Assembly: GCA_031288935.1 (NCBI GenBank)
Contig: JAITQL010000162.1
Coordinates: forward strand, 1-10,764
DNA from: Tannerella sp.
GTDB taxonomy: Bacteria; Bacteroidota; Bacteroidia; Bacteroidales; Tannerellaceae
Length of the DNA: 10,764 nucleotides
Direction: 5' to 3'
Made by a program: the position numbers and the translations under genes. The notes beneath the pieces were generated by a model. It searched no databases. It was given only the letters and a program-made list of their open reading frames with translations, and was not told where the DNA came from. This document shows positions 6,755 through 10,764 of this stretch, one piece after another. The number at the start of each line of letters is the position of its first letter. The first letter of the stretch is position 1.

Positions 6755-9687
6755 AGAGAACGCAGCTGCTGCGGGCAAACATCGCCTGTTACCTCCGTTT
6801 CTACAAACTGATCGCCCTGGCTGTCCTGATTGCGCAGGCAGTCGTTACCGGCAGCCTGACGGTCGGCGCCTCCGTGCGTGCCACGCTGGTGAAACGGGTG
6901 AACGAACGGCTGGGGCGGACGGAAACCGTTCTCTTTGCCGGAAACTCGTTTTTCGACGACCGCATCGGGCTGGAGGGAAGCCGGATATTGCTTGGCAACG
7001 GCTTTATTTCGGATGCCGGACGGCTGCTTCCGGTCATGGTCTGGGGTACGGACGAATATGATATTCCGGCAGGCGGCGCAAAGATGAACGAAGCGCTGGC
7101 AGCGGAACTTTCTTCGCCCGCAAGCGGCATGGTCCTGCGCTTGCCGGCTACGGGACTTGTCCCCTCCGGTTCGCTCTTTGTAACGGGCAATTATACGACG
7201 GCCATTCGCCTGAGCGATGCCGGACGGGTGGAGGTGGAACGCGGCGGCAACCTGAGCTTGAAAAACGAACAGTCGATTCCCCGCAACCTCTTTGTCAACC
7301 GGGCGGAGCTGGCGTCGCTGCTGGGCGTGGCAGGCAAAGTCAATCTGATCCTGTCCGAAAAGCATCTGTCGGCAGGGGACGTAGCCGCCGCCTGGACGCC
7401 TGCACATTCCGGCCTGCGCGAAAACCGTACCGGCGATTGTACGGAGATCTCCTCCGACCGGATTTTTATTCCGTACGAAGCCGTGGAAACCCTTCGTGCG
7501 GACAATCCCGGCGCCAACCGTCTGTTCTCCTATCTGGCCAATGGCATGGAACATGCCGGACACCGTCTTTCGTATGCCTTCGCCACGGCCGTCGACCGCT
7601 ACAGGGGACGGACGCTGGCTGCCGACGAACTGATCCTCTCGGATTATACGGCTGCGCATCTTCATGCGCAGGTAGACGACACCGTCCGGCTGACCTATTA
7701 TACGTCGGCAGACTTGAAGACGCTGCATGAGGACACGATCCGGGCGCGTGTAGCCGCAATCGTTCCGCTGCAGGAGTGGCTGGCCGATACGACTTTGAGC
7801 GCCGATTTCCCCGGTCTTACGGACATGGAAAACTGTACCGGCTGGGACAGCGACTTGCCGATCGACATGTCGCTCGTCACCCGCGAAGACGAGGATTACT
7901 GGGCAAAGTACCGTGCCACACCCAAAGTGATACTCTCCTTCCAGGCCGTCGGCGACAGCTGGCGCAATGCCTATGGCAGCGCAACGGCCGTCCGCTTTGA
8001 TGCTGCCCGCGGCAGGGTGGAGACGGACGGATTGACGCCTGCCATGTTCGGCCTGCAAGCGCTTTATCCCCGCGAAGCCGCCCTGAAAGCTGCCCGTAAC
8101 GGCGTAGACTTTTCGTCCCTCTTTCTCTCGCTGGGATTCTTTATCATTCTGTCGGCTTTTCTGCTGATGCTGGTTCCCCTGTCGGAAATGATGTATCGGC
8201 GGAAGGACGAGATCCGGCTGCTGGCGGCGCTGGGCTATCCGCGCAAACGCATCCTGCGGCTTTTCCTGCGCGAGGCGGCGCCGGTTGCGCTTCTTGCCTC
8301 GCTGCCGGGCATTGCAGCCGGAGTTTGTTATACCTGGCTGGTCTTGATCCTGCTGGGCAGCCTCTGGAAGGGCGCCACGCATACCGGCGGGTTTATCCTC
8401 TTTCCCGACGTCCCCGTTTTGCTTGCCGGGACAATCGTCAGCCTCGGCATCGCCCTGCTGTTGCTTCGCATCACGATCGCCCGTTCGCTGAAACAGGAGA
8501 GTCCGCGTACGCAGAGCCTTTCTTTCCGGTGGAACAGGCCGTTCGGCCGCAGTAAACTGATCCGGGCAAGCCTGTATGCAAACCGCAAGCGGGCGTTGCT
8601 GTCCTTCTTTACGCTTGCGGCCGGAGTGGGCATTGTCTTTTCCGTGGGACTGAACCGCAGAGGTTTTACGGACAGCCGGCAACTGCTGAGCGGCACGGGC
8701 GGATATACGCTGTGGTGCGAAAGCAGCGTCCCGATCTATCACAACATCGCTACGCCGCAGGGTCGCGACAGGCTGGCGCTGACGGAACTTCCGGAACATG
8801 CGCAGGTGTTGCAGCTGCTCCGCTATCGCGCCGACGACGCAAGCTGCCTGAACCTGAACAGGGTTTCGCAGCCTACGGTACTGGGAGTGGATATGGAACG
8901 GCTGAAGAGCAGTGATTTCAAGATACGGCAAAGCATCTATCCCGACGGGGCGCCGGTGTTCGACATGGTGCAGTCGGCAGTCGATTCCGTCTATCCCGTC
9001 CTGATTGACGGGACGACGCTGGCCTGGGGCTTGATGCTGAAGCCCGGCGATACGGTCTATTACGAAAGCGGCCGCGGCAAAAGGGTTGGCTTGAGGCTGG
9101 CCGGCGTGCTGGACAACTCCGTTTTCCAGGGAAACGTACTGTTGGACAAAACGCTTTTTTCCGAATTGTGGGGCGAGATCACGGGAAGCGAAATCATCCT
9201 TTTCAAGGTGGACGGGGCCGGGGCGGATCAGACCCGGCAGCTGGTTTCGCAGGCCTTGAGCGAGTACGGCGTCAGCGTGACCGGGACGGCCGGGCGGCTG
9301 GCCGAGTTCAACAGCGTGACCGATACCTACCTGAGCATCTTCCTGACCCTTGGCGGGATCGGGCTGTTGCTGGGCGTGGCGGGTTTCATCATTGTGGTGC
9401 GCAAAGACCTCGTGTCGCGTAAAAAACAGATTGCGCTGTACCGTTCGCTGGGATTTACCCGGAAAAGAATCGCATCGCTGCTGTTCCGCGAAAGCGTGAC
9501 CGTTCCCCTGTCGGCCATTCTGGCAGGCGTGGCCGTTTCGCTCGCCTGCGTCGTTTCAGGCCTGGCGAATGTCGGCTTCCGGACCTGGATCACTGTCGGC
9601 GTACTGACGCTCCTTTTGATTGGCGGCGTCCTTGTATTTGTGAAACAGCAGGTCAAAAAGTGCGTGCACGACGCCTGCACCGGGTAG
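6751..9687 (+). CDS. ABC transporter permease with two fused FtsX-type halves
   Basis: This 978-residue inner-membrane permease pairs with the ATPase just upstream, whose stop it overlaps. Likely membrane segments: about 15-40, 456-478, 508-535, 550-575, 613-635, 861-883, 915-940 and 945-970. Large extracytoplasmic domains lie at about 41-450 and 636-860. The cytoplasmic FtsX coupling motif occurs twice: KDEIRLLAALGYPRKRI near 485 and KKQIALYRSLGFTRKRI near 890. The protein is therefore an internal duplication of a four-segment unit, so one chain may replace the usual permease dimer. The start GASVRATLVKRVNERLGR after segment 1 recalls large FtsX permeases that I associate with Planctomycetes; this is from memory only. 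No adaptor or outer-membrane partner is encoded beside it, so a MacB-type tripartite exporter is not shown. The substrate is unknown. Confidence 0.93.
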   Translation: MKRTQLLRANIACYLRFYKLIALAVLIAQAVVTGSLTVGASVRATLVKRVNERLGRTETVLFAGNSFFDDRIGLEGSRILLGNGFISDAGRLLPVMVWGTDEYDIPAGGAKMNEALAAELSSPASGMVLRLPATGLVPSGSLFVTGNYTTAIRLSDAGRVEVERGGNLSLKNEQSIPRNLFVNRAELASLLGVAGKVNLILSEKHLSAGDVAAAWTPAHSGLRENRTGDCTEISSDRIFIPYEAVETLRADNPGANRLFSYLANGMEHAGHRLSYAFATAVDRYRGRTLAADELILSDYTAAHLHAQVDDTVRLTYYTSADLKTLHEDTIRARVAAIVPLQEWLADTTLSADFPGLTDMENCTGWDSDLPIDMSLVTREDEDYWAKYRATPKVILSFQAVGDSWRNAYGSATAVRFDAARGRVETDGLTPAMFGLQALYPREAALKAARNGVDFSSLFLSLGFFIILSAFLLMLVPLSEMMYRRKDEIRLLAALGYPRKRILRLFLREAAPVALLASLPGIAAGVCYTWLVLILLGSLWKGATHTGGFILFPDVPVLLAGTIVSLGIALLLLRITIARSLKQESPRTQSLSFRWNRPFGRSKLIRASLYANRKRALLSFFTLAAGVGIVFSVGLNRRGFTDSRQLLSGTGGYTLWCESSVPIYHNIATPQGRDRLALTELPEHAQVLQLLRYRADDASCLNLNRVSQPTVLGVDMERLKSSDFKIRQSIYPDGAPVFDMVQSAVDSVYPVLIDGTTLAWGLMLKPGDTVYYESGRGKRVGLRLAGVLDNSVFQGNVLLDKTLFSELWGEITGSEIILFKVDGAGADQTRQLVSQALSEYGVSVTGTAGRLAEFNSVTDTYLSIFLTLGGIGLLLGVAGFIIVVRKDLVSRKKQIALYRSLGFTRKRIASLLFRESVTVPLSAILAGVAVSLACVVSGLANVGFRTWITVGVLTLLLIGGVLVFVKQQVKKCVHDACTG

Positions 9688-9721
9688 CGTCCGTTTTATA
9701 CACCGTAATATGTATTAGACC

Positions 9722-10582
9722 ATGTCTCCTGCAAGAAAAAAACAGCCGTCCCGAAAAAGAGGGAAGAAAAAGGCAAAGGCTCGCCGGTCCGGTTTCGGAT
9801 GGATCGTTTTCATCTTTCTGACGGCCTCGGCCCTGATCTTCGCCTATCAATATGTGACTGTCCGGCAGCAGGAGCAGAAGACGGCTGCGGTTGCCTGCCC
9901 CGACCTGGAAATACCTCAATCCCTGTCGGAACGCCGGGAGCAAATCATCTCCCATACCGGTTATACCGTTTCATACAATGAGGACTGGCGGTTGCCCAAC
10001 TGGGTGGCATACGAACTGACGCGCGCGGAAGCGCTGGGAAAGGAAAAGCGCAGCGGCCGGTTCACGCCGGATCCCGCTGTGGAAGGCACCTCTGCTGCAA
10101 ACAGGGATTACCTCCGTTCGGGATACGACAAAGGCCATCTGGCGCCTGCCGCCGACATGAAATGGAGCGTCACGGCCATGCAGGAGTCGTTCTATTTCAC
10201 CAATATCTGTCCCCAGCACCCCCGGCTGAACCGGCGGGGCTGGAAAGACCTGGAAGAAATGATACGCGAACGGGCGATAGCCGACAGCGTCGTTGTCATC
10301 GTATGCGGCCCGCTGGTGGAGAAAAACGCGAAGACCATCGGAGATAATCGGGTAACCGTGCCGCAAGGATTCTTCAAGGTGCTCCTCTTGCCCTGTCATA
10401 CCCCTCCGCAAGCCATCGGTTTTGTCTTCGGCAACGAAGCCGCCCCGGAGCCATTGCAACGCTATGCCGTAACGGTCGACAGTGTAGAAACGCTCACCTC
10501 CCTTGATTTCTTCGCTCCCCTGCCCGACGGGATAGAAAATCAGGCAGAATCCCGGTTCGACATTTCCTGCTGGGGATTTTGA
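9722..10582 (+). CDS. Membrane-anchored DNA/RNA non-specific endonuclease (NUC/NucA family)
   Basis: This 286-residue nuclease belongs to the beta-beta-alpha-metal (Serratia nuclease/NucA) family, which cleaves DNA and RNA with a bound divalent metal. Residues 1-23 are strongly basic, and 25-46 form one hydrophobic segment, so the protein is probably an N-terminally anchored enzyme with its catalytic domain in the periplasm. The active-site motif is DKGH at 136-139 (DRGH in many relatives), with His139 as the predicted general base. Asn170 is the predicted metal ligand, followed by Trp174 and Glu178 in the family's N-x3-W-x3-E spacing. The C-terminal beta region (VVVIVCGPLVE, VPQGFFKVLL) also fits. 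It starts 34 bases after the permease, so it may be read from the same transcript, although no functional link is evident. The basic N-terminus could hold the protein at the membrane or contact nucleic acid. Confidence 0.93.
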   Translation: MSPARKKQPSRKRGKKKAKARRSGFGWIVFIFLTASALIFAYQYVTVRQQEQKTAAVACPDLEIPQSLSERREQIISHTGYTVSYNEDWRLPNWVAYELTRAEALGKEKRSGRFTPDPAVEGTSAANRDYLRSGYDKGHLAPAADMKWSVTAMQESFYFTNICPQHPRLNRRGWKDLEEMIRERAIADSVVVIVCGPLVEKNAKTIGDNRVTVPQGFFKVLLLPCHTPPQAIGFVFGNEAAPEPLQRYAVTVDSVETLTSLDFFAPLPDGIENQAESRFDISCWGF

Positions 10583-10583
10583 G

Positions 10584-10605
10584 CCGTCAGGCGGAGGCAT
10601 GACGG
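10584..10605 (+). terminator. Stem-loop just after the nuclease gene, possible terminator
   Basis: CCGTCA (10584-10589) and TGACGG (10600-10605) are perfect inverted arms with a 10-base loop, starting one base after the stop codon. No T run follows, so it would be a weak intrinsic terminator or an mRNA 3'-end stabiliser. Confidence 0.35.
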
Positions 10606-10655
10606 ATCATCGCCCGTTTCACAATCATACCCCGTGCAGAATGAAATCCGCGTAA

Positions 10656-10735
10656 GGAAAGGCGCCCTTTCCACCTGCGGAAAGACAGCCTTTCCACTTG
10701 CGGAAAGACATTCTTTCCGCTTGCAGAAAAACAGC
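10656..10735. repeat. 23-base tandem repeat of alternating GGAAAG/CTTTCC arms, three copies
   Basis: Three 23-base units start at 10667, 10690 and 10713, each of form CTTTCC-6 bases-GGAAAG-5 bases. The third has decayed to AGAAAA in its right arm. A GGAAAG at 10656-10661 precedes the first unit. The arms alternate at spacings of 11 and 12 bases through the whole block. Either register can pair: CTTTCC with the next GGAAAG (6-base loop), or GGAAAG with the next CTTTCC (5-base loop). Related sequence (CTTTCGCTGCG at 10754-10764) reaches the window edge, so the array may continue. It lies about 70 bases after the nuclease stop. Confidence 0.85.
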
Positions 10736-10764
10736 CTCCGTTCGGCGTGGCGTCTTTCGCTGCG

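Noticed and set aside
6655..8931. A 758-codon open frame on the minus strand opposite the permease
   Set aside because: It has no recognisable domain, is rich in Arg, Gln and His as expected of a reverse-frame translation of GC-rich DNA, and overlaps the well-supported ATPase and permease genes.
10656..10764. CRISPR or a classical intrinsic terminator at the right edge
   Set aside because: The period is only 23 bases with no spacer variation, and no T-run follows the hairpins.
1..10764. Insertion sequences, transfer RNA genes, ribosomal RNA or integrase sites
   Set aside because: I saw no transposase or integrase motifs, no tRNA-like cloverleaf sequence and no rRNA-like stretches in the window.

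Overview
The window looks like chromosomal DNA of a Bacteroidota bacterium, most likely order Bacteroidales. The clues are a tetR-tolC-adaptor efflux gene order common in that group, start codons with little or no Shine-Dalgarno sequence, and two gene starts preceded by good matches to the Bacteroides -7 promoter element TAnnTTTG. By eye, the coding DNA is fairly GC-rich, especially from about 4.7 kb onward, so a member of the Tannerellaceae or a relative is possible. I cannot name a genus from the sequence alone.

Left part (1-3083, minus strand): an efflux module read right to left. A TetR-family regulator (2469-3083) comes first, then a TolC-like outer-membrane channel (690-2225), then the N-terminal 218 residues of a lipoprotein periplasmic adaptor (1-655), which runs off the window. 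An inner-membrane RND pump gene would be expected just outside. The 243-base gap between tetR and tolC holds an inverted repeat that could be an operator.

Middle (3084-4654): a divergent intergenic region with candidate promoters for both directions, an AraC-family regulator (3333-4244, plus), and a 410-base gene-free stretch. The araC leader is built from 7-base and then 8-base tandem units. The 410-base stretch holds two abutting palindromes, a 41-base tandem repeat of nearly three copies with GC-rich hairpins, another short hairpin, and a good promoter match.

Right part (4655-10582, plus): a tightly packed cluster. A 476-residue protein that I do not recognise (4655-6085) is followed after 3 bases by an ABC ATPase (6089-6754), whose stop overlaps the start of a 978-residue permease with two FtsX-type halves (6751-9687). 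A membrane-anchored DNA/RNA non-specific endonuclease (9722-10582) follows 34 bases later. The unknown protein, ATPase and permease are probably co-transcribed, and the nuclease may be too. The window ends in a 23-base tandem repeat of alternating GGAAAG and CTTTCC arms that may continue beyond the edge.

The most unusual content is the unrecognised protein coupled to the ABC transporter, and three unrelated short tandem-repeat arrays in the non-coding DNA within one 10.8-kb window.
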